DNA of 23,007 bases. It comes from a virus. This document shows, one piece after another, positions 6,735-14,090 of this stretch. Position numbers and translations under genes: made by a program. The notes below the pieces were generated by a model. The model saw only the letters and a list, made by a program, of their open reading frames with translations, ran no database searches and was not told the DNA's origin. How positions within the stretch are numbered: the first letter of the stretch is position 1; each line of letters begins with the position of its first letter. The DNA lies in IMG/VR virus record IMGVR_UViG_3300014501_001048, positions 1-23,007 of that record, one strand, 5' to 3'.

Positions 6735-8056
6735 TCGATCTGAACATAGAACGTCCCGGCACTCAGCGTCCTCGTGATGGAAATGAAATACCAGCCGTTC
6801 GCGAGCGCGGAGATCTTCGCGGTTGTACCGGATGCGGCAAATCCGACCACACCGTTCTGCAGATCGAAGAACGCGCCGTCCTGCTGCGCATCGTTTGAGC
6901 CAAAACTTAATGCAATCCAGCGGCCGCCGTTTGGCTTGGCGAACAGCGAAACGGCGTAGGCGGCGGCGCTCGCCGTATAGGATTGATACAAATAGTTCGC
7001 GGAGCCGCCCGACGCTGGCGCGACATTTTCTGCCGTGGTCGTCCCATTGGGGGCCGTTCCCGCTGCCGCCGTCACGGTCGTACTACTTCCCTTTGTCCAC
7101 GAAGCATTGTCGAACGCCTGCGACTGGAGAACGAGATTGGTGCTTCCACCCTCGACGAAAATCCCCTTCGGATTGCCGCTGGAATCGTGATCGAAGCGAA
7201 GCGTGTTGCTCGCCGCTTGCACCAGCGCACCCGAGGCATTCGTGTAGTATGCTGAGGATGCTCGGCTGAACGTGATGCCCAGTGCCGCGAGCAACGCCGC
7301 GGATGATGCGTAGCTCGTGCCGTTATAAAGATAATGATCGCTGCCGCCCTCGGTCGTGAAGTCGGCAAACAGCGTCGGCATGACGCCGCCGATCTCATAG
7401 GGCGTGTACCATTGCGGGGCCGCGGCCGGCGTCGTATTGGCCTTGACGCTACGGAACTTCATGCTGCCGAGCCTCCACAGGCTCGACATGAATTCTTCAA
7501 AATCCATCTGATCGTCGAGGAAGCGGCACTGGAATGCGTAGGAAAAGTCGGCGGTGATGGCGACGCCGGTGCCGGGCGCCGTGTAGAACCCGAGCGAATT
7601 CGGCGCAGTAAGCACCCAAGCGCTCGACGATTGAGCGACGCCGTTCAGATACACATTCGATATCGAGGTAACCCAGCAGACCGGCTCATTGAAACCGCCG
7701 AACGTGCGCCCCATCAAGAAAGTCTGTGTCGCACCATCACCGACGCCGACGTTCTGGCCGGCGACCGAATTGTCGTCGGGATCGGTATAGAGGAAGGTCC
7801 CAGCTTGCCCGAGCAGCTGGAGGAAAAACCCCATGAGATTTTGCAGGCTCGACGAGCCGAGGCCGGCAAAGGCGGCCGTCGAAGACGATGCCAGGCCGTT
7901 GTAGACCGCCTCGAACTCATAGAGCGGATAGCTCATCAGCGCGACGCGGACTTCACGTCCGGAAACGTGCGGCGCTACGCGCGTCGAGAATCCCGGCTTT
8001 TTGTGCCGCGACCAGGCGAGGCCGGCCAGACTCGGGAGAGCGGGCGGCGTCGTCAT
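6671..8056 (-). CDS. DUF2460 distal-tail protein with truncated fibre domain
   Basis: This 461-residue protein begins with a DUF2460 domain (about residues 1-210: FSTRVAPHVSGREVRVALMS at the front, AFQCRFLDDQMDFEEFMSSL at the end) that forms the distal-tail ring in GTA-like particles. It continues into a spike/fibre module (ITFSRASSAYYTNASGAL, FDHDSSGNPKGIFVEGGSTN) that normally ends IWGAQ...SYIPTT. Here the frame runs into TGA at 6671 with an unrelated tail (about the last 20 residues, after FYVQI), while the missing continuation lies in another frame at 6734-6144. ATG 8056 overlaps the stop of the TIM-barrel gene (ATGA). The DUF2460 part is a paralogue of the C-terminus of that upstream protein. 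The ring function may survive although the fibre is cut. Confidence 0.82.
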   Translation of the reverse strand: MTTPPALPSLAGLAWSRHKKPGFSTRVAPHVSGREVRVALMSYPLYEFEAVYNGLASSSTAAFAGLGSSSLQNLMGFFLQLLGQAGTFLYTDPDDNSVAGQNVGVGDGATQTFLMGRTFGGFNEPVCWVTSISNVYLNGVAQSSSAWVLTAPNSLGFYTAPGTGVAITADFSYAFQCRFLDDQMDFEEFMSSLWRLGSMKFRSVKANTTPAAAPQWYTPYEIGGVMPTLFADFTTEGGSDHYLYNGTSYASSAALLAALGITFSRASSAYYTNASGALVQAASNTLRFDHDSSGNPKGIFVEGGSTNLVLQSQAFDNASWTKGSSTTVTAAAGTAPNGTTTAENVAPASGGSANYLYQSYTASAAAYAVSLFAKPNGGRWIALSFGSNDAQQDGAFFDLQNGVVGFAASGTTAKISALANGWYFISITRTLSAGTFYVQIECIRQAIKLPRGLRPQAPNSS

Positions 8057-10548
8057 GACCGCATGGTCCTAAGTTGCAGCGACTGCAGCGCGTAGAGATT
8101 TGCCATGAACTCCTCGGCATCGAGATCGTCGTCCGCGAAACGGCAGAGAAAATACCAGCCGAAATCGGCGGCCACCGTGACGCCGGCACTCGGCGCGGTC
8201 GCAAAGGTTACGGACGCCGCAAGCGGCACGGCATTGACGACATAACCACCGGTCTGTGCGACGCCGTCGAGATAGACGGCGGATACCGGACCGACGCCCG
8301 CCGGCGACAACGCGTAGCCCGCGATCGAGACGATGAACGGAAACGTCGTCGTGGAGCCGTCGCCGGTGCCGAGCGGCTGCGCGGTCACAGGCGAAAGCGC
8401 TGCCGGCTCGAAATAAAACGATGTACCCTCGCCGGCGCATTGCTCGAAGAAGCCGGCAAGCGCCTGTAATTCGACATCGGGCGCCGCCATGCGCAAAAGA
8501 TCGTAGTTCAGTTCGATCTTCCACAACGGCGCCGCCATCCGGGCGGCGCGCAACTCGCGGCCGGAAATGTGCGGCGCCGCCATGGTCGAGAAAATCGGCG
8601 AATATTGCACCGACCACCCCAATGTCGGCAGCGCCGGGAAGACGGAGTACGGTCCCGGCGGCGGCGGATTATCCGGAACGAGCGGCGCGAGAAACGGGCC
8701 CTTGCCGTCGATCCACAGTCCGGCCGGCCAGGTGCCGGCGTCTCCCCAAGTCGCGGCCAATGCTGGGAAGGCCGGAAACGGCCGCGCATCCCAATTCCAG
8801 GCCGACATGAAGGTGGTCTCGATCATCGGCATGCCGCTGCCCGATGACTCATTATTTCCGTCGCTCACCCAGTATTCGTAGAGGGCCTGCAGCGCGAGTG
8901 TTTGCAGGATATCGTCACGTCGTGGCGCATAGCCACCCGAAGCACTGGCGGCCGGGTCCCACACCGACCAGAACGCCGTGGCGCTCTCCGTGCTCTTGGG
9001 ATCGAAGAATGCGTTCGGTTGATTGGTGGAACAGTCGCAAGAAGCAAAGCCGTATTCAACGAACGTGATCGATTTCGATTGCGCGTTCCACTCGGTGAGG
9101 GGACCGCGCGGCTGCCAGCCGCTGCCGTCACCGTCGTCGTACACGGCCTGATGGCTGCTATTCCACCACCATCGCAGCTGCTTCGGCGCAAGAATCTGTT
9201 GATTGGGAAAATAAGCGTTGCGCGATTGCGTCAGCCGATCGCCTTGCGGCAGCGAAACGCGAAGATCGGTGCCGTGCGGATCGAGCCCAATGCCGAGATT
9301 GTTGCTGTCATTGTAAAACCAGTTGAAATACTGGCTGCCCTCGATATTGGCCTTGAGATAGGTCTTTGAGAAAATCGTCGGCTGGCCGCTCAAGCCCAGC
9401 CCGTTGAATGCCGGCGCGCCCGGTGGCCATGCTCCGCCCGGCGCCGGATCGAGCCAGTGCTGCGCGTCGATCCCGCCATCGCCGGTCGTCCAATCGCTAA
9501 GCGGCAGATAATTGTCGAAGCAGACGAGATCGATATTGGCGTGCGCGTAGAGCTGGTCGAGATGCGGCCACTGCCCGTCGTCGCCCGGATGCTGGAAGCC
9601 CATCCAATCCGACCAGTCGGCCGAATAACTGATGAGATTGTGGAGACCCGTCGAATCCTTAGTCAGCCCGGCCGTGTCGAAAACGCCGCGCGCATCGTCC
9701 GACAATTGGATGAGCCCATTCACGAACGGGTAGTCCCATGTCACCCGCCCGTCGCCGCCGGTCGTGCCGGCTTTTGTCCAGGCCGGACCGCGGATCGTTT
9801 CCAGCCCGCGCAGCTCCGAGCCCAGCAGAAAGAGGTCGACGCCGCCGGCGATCACAACGAGGTTGGCGTAATGCAGGATCATGCGCCGATAGGTGAAATC
9901 GGTCGGCGATCCCGAATAGCTGACGGTCAGGTTGGTCGTGTCGCGCGTGAATTGCGATGCCGCCGCCGAACCGAGAAACGAACTGATGGCCGCCGCCGCC
10001 GCCGAGGACACGTCCGCCGCATAGGTGATCCGCCCGCGCCACGGCAGACCCGCGTTTGTCAGCAGCAGGAACGGATAGAATACGACGCGGAAGCCGCGCG
10101 ACTTCAAATCCTGGATGCAGCGGACGACCGACTGGTCCGACGGCGTACCGCCGTAAACGGCCGAGCCGCCGCTCGTCGGGATCGGCACAATGCCGGACGA
10201 CGCTTGCGTCAGCGATGAGACCTGCCAGTTATCCGCAATCCATGTACCGCCGGCGTATTTCTCAAACGTCCCGCCGATGAATGTCGTCGACGGATAGATC
10301 TGGCATGTTGAGGCATCGGTCGAGCTTGCAAACCAGGCGACGACAAGGGCGACAGTCTCGCAATCGGGAAACTGCGCCTGGAGCCGATCGAGCGAATAGT
10401 CGCAGTCGGTCTTGGTGCCGCTAGGATTATAGTTGAGGTTCTGTTGCGTAAAAGCAGTGTCGCCTAAGCGCTTGGCCTGATACGGCACGCTGTCATAGAC
10501 CCACTCGCCGGTCGCCGGCAGCAGATTGACACCCTTGAGATAGGTCAT
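8053..10548 (-). CDS. GTA TIM-barrel-like protein fused to a DUF2460 domain
   Basis: This 831-residue protein has two parts. Residues about 1-615 match the glycoside-hydrolase-like TIM barrel of GTA tail proteins; the segment ITFVEYGFASCDCSTNQPNA followed by FFDPKSTES is that family's signature. Residues about 637-831 are a DUF2460 domain (FSTMAAPHISGRELRAARMA at the front, FLCRFADDDLDAEEFMANLY near the end). A Pro-rich linker (DNPPPPGPYS) separates them. In Rhodobacter GTA the barrel belongs to the large tip protein and DUF2460 is a separate small protein, so this is an unusual fusion. It probably sits at the distal tail and may process or bind cell-surface polysaccharide. ATG 10548 follows the tape-measure stop by six bases, without an obvious ribosome site. 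Confidence 0.85.
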   Translation of the reverse strand: MTYLKGVNLLPATGEWVYDSVPYQAKRLGDTAFTQQNLNYNPSGTKTDCDYSLDRLQAQFPDCETVALVVAWFASSTDASTCQIYPSTTFIGGTFEKYAGGTWIADNWQVSSLTQASSGIVPIPTSGGSAVYGGTPSDQSVVRCIQDLKSRGFRVVFYPFLLLTNAGLPWRGRITYAADVSSAAAAAISSFLGSAAASQFTRDTTNLTVSYSGSPTDFTYRRMILHYANLVVIAGGVDLFLLGSELRGLETIRGPAWTKAGTTGGDGRVTWDYPFVNGLIQLSDDARGVFDTAGLTKDSTGLHNLISYSADWSDWMGFQHPGDDGQWPHLDQLYAHANIDLVCFDNYLPLSDWTTGDGGIDAQHWLDPAPGGAWPPGAPAFNGLGLSGQPTIFSKTYLKANIEGSQYFNWFYNDSNNLGIGLDPHGTDLRVSLPQGDRLTQSRNAYFPNQQILAPKQLRWWWNSSHQAVYDDGDGSGWQPRGPLTEWNAQSKSITFVEYGFASCDCSTNQPNAFFDPKSTESATAFWSVWDPAASASGGYAPRRDDILQTLALQALYEYWVSDGNNESSGSGMPMIETTFMSAWNWDARPFPAFPALAATWGDAGTWPAGLWIDGKGPFLAPLVPDNPPPPGPYSVFPALPTLGWSVQYSPIFSTMAAPHISGRELRAARMAAPLWKIELNYDLLRMAAPDVELQALAGFFEQCAGEGTSFYFEPAALSPVTAQPLGTGDGSTTTFPFIVSIAGYALSPAGVGPVSAVYLDGVAQTGGYVVNAVPLAASVTFATAPSAGVTVAADFGWYFLCRFADDDLDAEEFMANLYALQSLQLRTMRS

Positions 10549-10554
10549 GGTCCG

Positions 10555-11760
10555 TCATGGATTGACCGCGCGCAGCCCAAGATGGGCGCCGCGTTTCACC
10601 GCGTCATTGATCGCACGCAGCATGTGCCTTGAATTGTCATTGAAGAAACGCGCGACACTTTGCGAGTCGAGCGCCGAGACATTGATGCTCACCGGCGCAT
10701 GAATCTGCGGAGACATGCTTGCGCCCGTGTATGGCCCCGAACCGCGCGCCGCCGGGATGATCGTCTCGCCGGGATGAATGAGGGCAAGACCGCCGCGCAC
10801 CACGTAATCGGTGCCGACGTCGAAAATCGCCGCGGCCGAAACCGAGGCCTGTGCCGCCGCAGCCGGACCCGCGGCCGCAGGTCCCATGGTCGGCGCCAGG
10901 AACGCGAACACGCCGGCAAAGGTCTGCGCCGCATCGGTCATGATGGCCTGCATCGCATTGGCGGCGTTGGCGAGAATGCCGGAACTTGACGCCGTCTCCT
11001 CCGCGGCGGCACGCGCCGCGGCGCCGCTCGTGGTCGCCGTGGTCTGCGCCAGTTCCGCCGCCGCCCACTTCACCACCATTTGCTCGACCATTTCGATGAA
11101 TTTGATCGTGAGATCCTCGAGCATTTTGGTCATGGCCTTTTGCCAGGTCGTCGTTCCTTCCAAGAGGCCGCGAAGCTGTGAATTGAATGCGCCTGTCAGC
11201 GTCGAGAGATAACCGTTCCACAGCGCCTGCTGGGCCGCGATCGACTGTTCGTCGAGGCGCAGCATGTCGGCGTCGTGTTTGGCGTGTAAGATCGCAATCT
11301 GGCCCTCGATGCGGCTTGCTTCCTGGGACTCTTTCTGGGCGATTTTCAGTTTTTTATCGAGAAGATCGAGCGCGGCGTCATATTCTTTCTGCGTCTCCGC
11401 CTCGAGCAGCGCGTATTTCTGATCTTGGGTGATCTGGAACTGTTGCACCTCGGCATTGAGAAGAACTTTTTGTTCCGATAATCCTATTTGCAGAAGCCTA
11501 AGCTGTGCACCGATTCCCTGGACTCCGCCGGCCGCGCTTTGCGCCGCCGCGCCGACACTCCCGAGTCCCTTGGCGCATTGGTTGATTTGGTCCAGGGGCA
11601 AGGCTGCGCCGAACGTGTCGCCCATGCGATCGAGCGTGCCGCTCAGGCCGCTCACCGGCGCCGTTAGCCCAGAGAGCGCGTCACGGATTTGCGCGATTCC
11701 GGCCAGCGCATCGTCTGTCGACGCGCCGAAGCGGATTTCGACTTCATTGTCGTCAGCCAT
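10555..11760 (-). CDS. Tail tape measure protein
   Basis: This 401-residue, largely helical protein is the tape measure that sets tail length and helps DNA delivery. The N-terminus is Ala/Gly/Leu-rich helix. A long charged coiled-coil follows (about residues 95-190: EVQQFQITQDQKYALLEAET, then KLKIAQKESQEASR), then an Ala-rich hydrophobic segment (about 235-320), and the C-terminal YVVRGGLALIHPGETIIPA is typical of tape measures. At roughly 1.5 angstrom per residue it predicts a tail near 60 nm, short for a siphovirus. A plus-strand lipoprotein gene separates it from the chaperone genes that usually lie directly upstream. ATG 11760 starts MADDNEVEIRF; an earlier in-frame start is not convincing. 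Confidence 0.85.
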   Translation of the reverse strand: MADDNEVEIRFGASTDDALAGIAQIRDALSGLTAPVSGLSGTLDRMGDTFGAALPLDQINQCAKGLGSVGAAAQSAAGGVQGIGAQLRLLQIGLSEQKVLLNAEVQQFQITQDQKYALLEAETQKEYDAALDLLDKKLKIAQKESQEASRIEGQIAILHAKHDADMLRLDEQSIAAQQALWNGYLSTLTGAFNSQLRGLLEGTTTWQKAMTKMLEDLTIKFIEMVEQMVVKWAAAELAQTTATTSGAAARAAAEETASSSGILANAANAMQAIMTDAAQTFAGVFAFLAPTMGPAAAGPAAAAQASVSAAAIFDVGTDYVVRGGLALIHPGETIIPAARGSGPYTGASMSPQIHAPVSINVSALDSQSVARFFNDNSRHMLRAINDAVKRGAHLGLRAVNP

Positions 11761-11790
11761 GGCCGATTGCCTTGTGAACCGCTTGCACTC

Positions 11791-11812
11791 TCAGATTGTA
11801 TTATATTAGGAT
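11791..11812 (+). promoter_or_regulatory. AT-rich promoter candidate for the lipoprotein gene
   Basis: The short stretch between the divergent tape-measure and lipoprotein starts contains TGTATTATATTAGGATACA, markedly AT-rich for this window, with TTGCAC (11783-11788) and TTGTGA (11772-11777) upstream. No pair of hexamers has ideal spacing, so I mark only the region. A separate promoter is needed because the gene opposes the phage operon. Confidence 0.3.
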
Positions 11813-11838
11813 ACACGGTGGGGTTGGGGGATACGAAA

Positions 11839-12243
11839 ATGCGCGTATTTATTGCGTTTTGCGTGGCCTGCTTGCTTGCAAACTGCGCCGCCTCAGGCGT
11901 GAAAGTCAGCGAGCAACAAGCGGAAGCGTTCAAGGTCGGGACGGCGACCTATTCGGAGGTGGTGGCCGCGCTCGGCGAGCCCACCTCTACATCCGTGGCC
12001 TCGAACGGCAGCCGAACGGCGGCGTACAATTATTCTTCGATGCGCTCGCAACCGCAGAACTTCATTCCGTATATCGGCCCGCTTGTCGCCGGATACGATA
12101 ACCAATCGAGCGCGGTGACATTTACCTTTGACCAGCGTGGCGTTCTGACCGCCACCACGTCGAGTCAAAGCGGAATAGCAACGGGCGCCAATCTGGCCGC
12201 CGGCACCAATGCCGCCGCACGCCCCTATGAGGGCGTTCGGTAG
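11839..12243 (+). CDS. SmpA/OmlA-like lipoprotein (moron gene)
   Basis: This 134-residue protein starts at ATG 11839 with a short lipoprotein signal (MRVFIAFCVACLLANCAASG), the likely lipidated Cys being the one in LLANC near residue 16; Asn before the Cys is atypical. The mature part has TATYSEVVAALGEPTSTS followed by a YNYSS strand, the pattern of SmpA/BamE/OmlA-like small outer-membrane proteins. The frame is open further upstream, but that region covers the promoter and the divergent tape-measure start. It is on the plus strand, opposite all structural genes, so it is probably expressed from the lysogen. By analogy with phage lipoproteins such as T5 Llp it could block superinfection or alter the envelope; this is inference. 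It ends 12 bases from the converging chaperone gene. Confidence 0.7.
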   Translation: MRVFIAFCVACLLANCAASGVKVSEQQAEAFKVGTATYSEVVAALGEPTSTSVASNGSRTAAYNYSSMRSQPQNFIPYIGPLVAGYDNQSSAVTFTFDQRGVLTATTSSQSGIATGANLAAGTNAAARPYEGVR

Positions 12244-12255
12244 CGCTTCGATCGG

Positions 12256-12456
12256 CTACGCGATCTTGCCGTTCGGGAACATGGCAAGGAGCTCGCGATA
12301 GTTCTTCGAGGATTTCGTCCGCGGCTTATATCCGAGATACGCCGCAGCCATCTTGCGCAGTGGCGGACAATCCGCCCAGGCACGATGCAAGTCCTCGAGA
12401 AACAGGACATCGACCTGATCGAGTACCTGATCGCGCGTCCAATGAAGCTCGATCAC
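12256..12456 (-). CDS. Tail assembly chaperone, T-frame (downstream part of a G-T fusion)
   Basis: This frame encodes IELHWTRDQVLDQVDVLFLE, then a PPLRKMAAAYLGYKP stretch, resembling the second half of tail-assembly chaperones. A GTG at 12456 overlaps the stop of the preceding chaperone frame (GTGA) and could start a 66-residue protein. The frame, however, stays open and protein-like further upstream (ERFDAVDWRALVAELVIELH in the same frame). That suggests it is normally made as the C-terminal part of a fusion produced by -1 frameshifting, the arrangement conserved in most long-tailed phages. The fused chaperone binds the tape measure and the tail-tube protein during assembly and is absent from finished tails. 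Confidence 0.7.
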   Translation of the reverse strand: MIELHWTRDQVLDQVDVLFLEDLHRAWADCPPLRKMAAAYLGYKPRTKSSKNYRELLAMFPNGKIA

Positions 12457-12848
12457 GAGCTCGGCGACGAGCGCGCGCCAGTCGACCGCGTCGAAGCGCT
12501 CGCCGCCAATACTTCCCCCGCGGAGGCGTCCACCGTTCTGCCGCCGGCCTGCTCGATTACGACTGGCAGCGCCGCGACTAGTTCCGCGATCGTGATCGGC
12601 AGTTCGAAAAATTCATCACGCGTGAGCTTCGGATGTGCGCGGCGCAATCCATGCCATAGCACTTCAGCGAGCGGCGCCAACCGCTCGCCGGACAGGCTCT
12701 CCGCGCCGATAGCGGAAAGTTTCGGCACATAATCGGCAATGGCGAGGATCTGCCGTAACGAAAGCGGCGCGATATGAAAGTCGCGGCCGGCGAGGCGCAC
12801 GGTGCGCGCCACTGTAAGATCGATGGATTCGTCCCGTTCGACAGTCAC
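12453..12848 (-). CDS. Tail assembly chaperone, G-frame
   Basis: This 131-residue protein is the upstream chaperone frame located between major tail protein and tape measure, as expected. RTVRLAGRDFHIAPLSLRQI and HPKLTRDEFFELPITIAELV are typical of this family (an N-terminal beta strand, then helices ending near a conserved PITIAEL-like segment). GTG 12848 is preceded by AGGAG at good spacing. The last 20 or so residues (ASASTRSTGARSS, low complexity) look like out-of-frame reading, consistent with most of the conserved C-terminus lying in the -1 frame. The gene is separated from the major tail gene by an inserted nucleotidyltransferase gene and from the tape measure by the lipoprotein gene, both on the other strand. 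Confidence 0.75.
   Translation of the reverse strand: MTVERDESIDLTVARTVRLAGRDFHIAPLSLRQILAIADYVPKLSAIGAESLSGERLAPLAEVLWHGLRRAHPKLTRDEFFELPITIAELVAALPVVIEQAGGRTVDASAGEVLAASASTRSTGARSSPSS
12512..12521 (-). promoter_or_regulatory. Candidate -1 programmed frameshift site in the chaperone gene
   Basis: On the minus strand the upstream frame reads GCG GGG GAA G, a run of five G. A -1 slip here would continue as G-S-I-G-G-E-R-F-D-A-V-D-W, leading directly into the protein-like T-frame. It resembles, but does not equal, the lambda slippery sequence G GGA AAG. The exact slip site is inferred; the frame relationship (-1) is read directly. Confidence 0.5.
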
Positions 12849-12928
12849 GCGGTGTCTCCTTCTCCGCGGTCTCCTCCCCGTGGGGAGGAGGGTTCACGGT
12901 ATCTGTTCGTCTCAGGGTTTTAGGGGCG

Positions 12929-13042
12929 TTTCAACAGACAGGCGCCATATCCAACTTGCCTGTTGAAGTTATTGAAAAAACACAATAAGTACTATTTCAA
13001 CAGTGAGCCTCAAAAATCATAGGAACTGTTGAAATGATTGAA
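12929..13042 (+). repeat. Two-unit 66-bp-spaced repeat with inverted arms, overlapping the nucleotidyltransferase start
   Basis: TTTCAACAG occurs at 12929-12937 and 12995-13003, and its complement CTGTTGAA at 12960-12967 and 13026-13033. Each unit reads TTTCAACAG-N22-CTGTTGAAnTnATTGAA, and the two units are offset by exactly 66 bp. The second unit includes the AGGAA ribosome site in its loop and the ATG (13034) at the end of its stem. It could be a pair of operators, or an RNA hairpin controlling translation, or an old tandem duplication. The remainder of the 185-bp gap (12849-13033) shows nothing else recognisable. Confidence 0.65.
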
Positions 13043-14059
13043 TTTCAAGAGCTTAACAACGACCAGCGTCGCGAACTCGTTAACACTCAACAGAGGTACG
13101 CCGCATACCGGGAGGCTGAAGAGCGGGCAAAGGGGTACCGCGGTTCGATGACTTGGACACAGATTAAAGGGCGCGATTACTTGGTCCGGAGCCACTACGG
13201 CAAGTCTGGGATTCGGCGACAAACGTCTCTCGGTCTCCGCTCGAAGGAGACTGAGGCAATCAAGCTTGAATATGACCACGGCCGCTCAGAAGCCCAGGGC
13301 CGCCTGAAAAATCTAAAAACCGTGATCGCTAGACAATCAGCGATCAACCGCGCCATCGGATTGGGCCGCGTTCCGTTGATTGGAGCGAAGATTATCCGTG
13401 CCCTTGACCAAGCAGCAATGCTCGGCTCGGGCATCCGGGTGCTCGGCACAAATGCCATCTATGCATACGAGGCCGCCGCAGGTGTCCGCATCGATCCGGG
13501 CTTAACCAGCACCGAGGACATTGACTTATTGTTCGATGCGCGTGGCGGATTGACTTTCGCAGCGAACGAAAACGTATCGCCGCCGTCGTTGCTTCATTTG
13601 CTGCAAAAAATCGATCGCAGTTTCGAGCGTTCGACTCAAACGTTCCGAGCTGCGAATGGCGATGGGTATCTGGTCGATTTAATCAAGCCATTACGCAACC
13701 CGCCTTGGGTGGCCGAGAGCCAGCGGGTGGGCGTGGACGCCGACGACCTTTCGGCGGCCGAAATAGAAGGATTGGCCTGGCATGAAAGCGCACCGTCTTT
13801 CGAGGCGCTTGCCGTCGACGAAAAAGGCGAGCCATGTCGCATTGTCGCGACCGACCCGCGTGTCTGGGCCGCTCATAAACTGTGGCTTTCCAAACGCCAA
13901 GATCGCGAACCGCTTAGGCGCCGACGAGATGAAGCCCAAGCCCAGGCCATTGGCCATCTTGTCGCGAAGTATATGCCGCATCTGCCGTACGCCTCGGAGC
14001 AACTGAAAATGCTTCCGAAGACCGTGTTTGAGGAGGCTGCGTCCCTTTTCAGCCAATGA
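13034..14059 (+). CDS. GSU2403-family nucleotidyltransferase-fold protein (moron gene)
   Basis: This 341-residue protein has the hallmark of the GSU2403/NTP_transf_8 family: RVLGTNAIYAYEAAAGVRID at about residues 136-154, followed by STEDIDLLFDAR around 159-170, where the two Asp of DIDLL would bind metal. The N-terminal 100 residues are charged and helical, with a basic patch (SGIRRQTSLGLRS). The family is often found in accessory DNA; its substrate is unknown to me, though nucleotidyl transfer to a protein or RNA is plausible. It lies on the plus strand between major tail and chaperone genes, so it must use its own promoter and could be expressed in the lysogen. AGGAA eight bases before ATG 13034 decides the start. 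A role in phage defence or toxin-antitoxin function is speculative. Confidence 0.75.
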   Translation: MIEFQELNNDQRRELVNTQQRYAAYREAEERAKGYRGSMTWTQIKGRDYLVRSHYGKSGIRRQTSLGLRSKETEAIKLEYDHGRSEAQGRLKNLKTVIARQSAINRAIGLGRVPLIGAKIIRALDQAAMLGSGIRVLGTNAIYAYEAAAGVRIDPGLTSTEDIDLLFDARGGLTFAANENVSPPSLLHLLQKIDRSFERSTQTFRAANGDGYLVDLIKPLRNPPWVAESQRVGVDADDLSAAEIEGLAWHESAPSFEALAVDEKGEPCRIVATDPRVWAAHKLWLSKRQDREPLRRRRDEAQAQAIGHLVAKYMPHLPYASEQLKMLPKTVFEEAASLFSQ

Positions 14060-14090
14060 TGCGCGTCGTGCCATTCGGTCCTTGCACTCA

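Noticed and set aside
12929-13042. A short CRISPR-like array
   Set aside because: Only two units, with repeats that are half-palindromes 31 and 35 bases apart, no further copies, and the second overlaps a coding start.
14060-14090. Bidirectional terminator between the converging nucleotidyltransferase and major tail genes
   Set aside because: No stable inverted repeat is visible in the 31-base gap.
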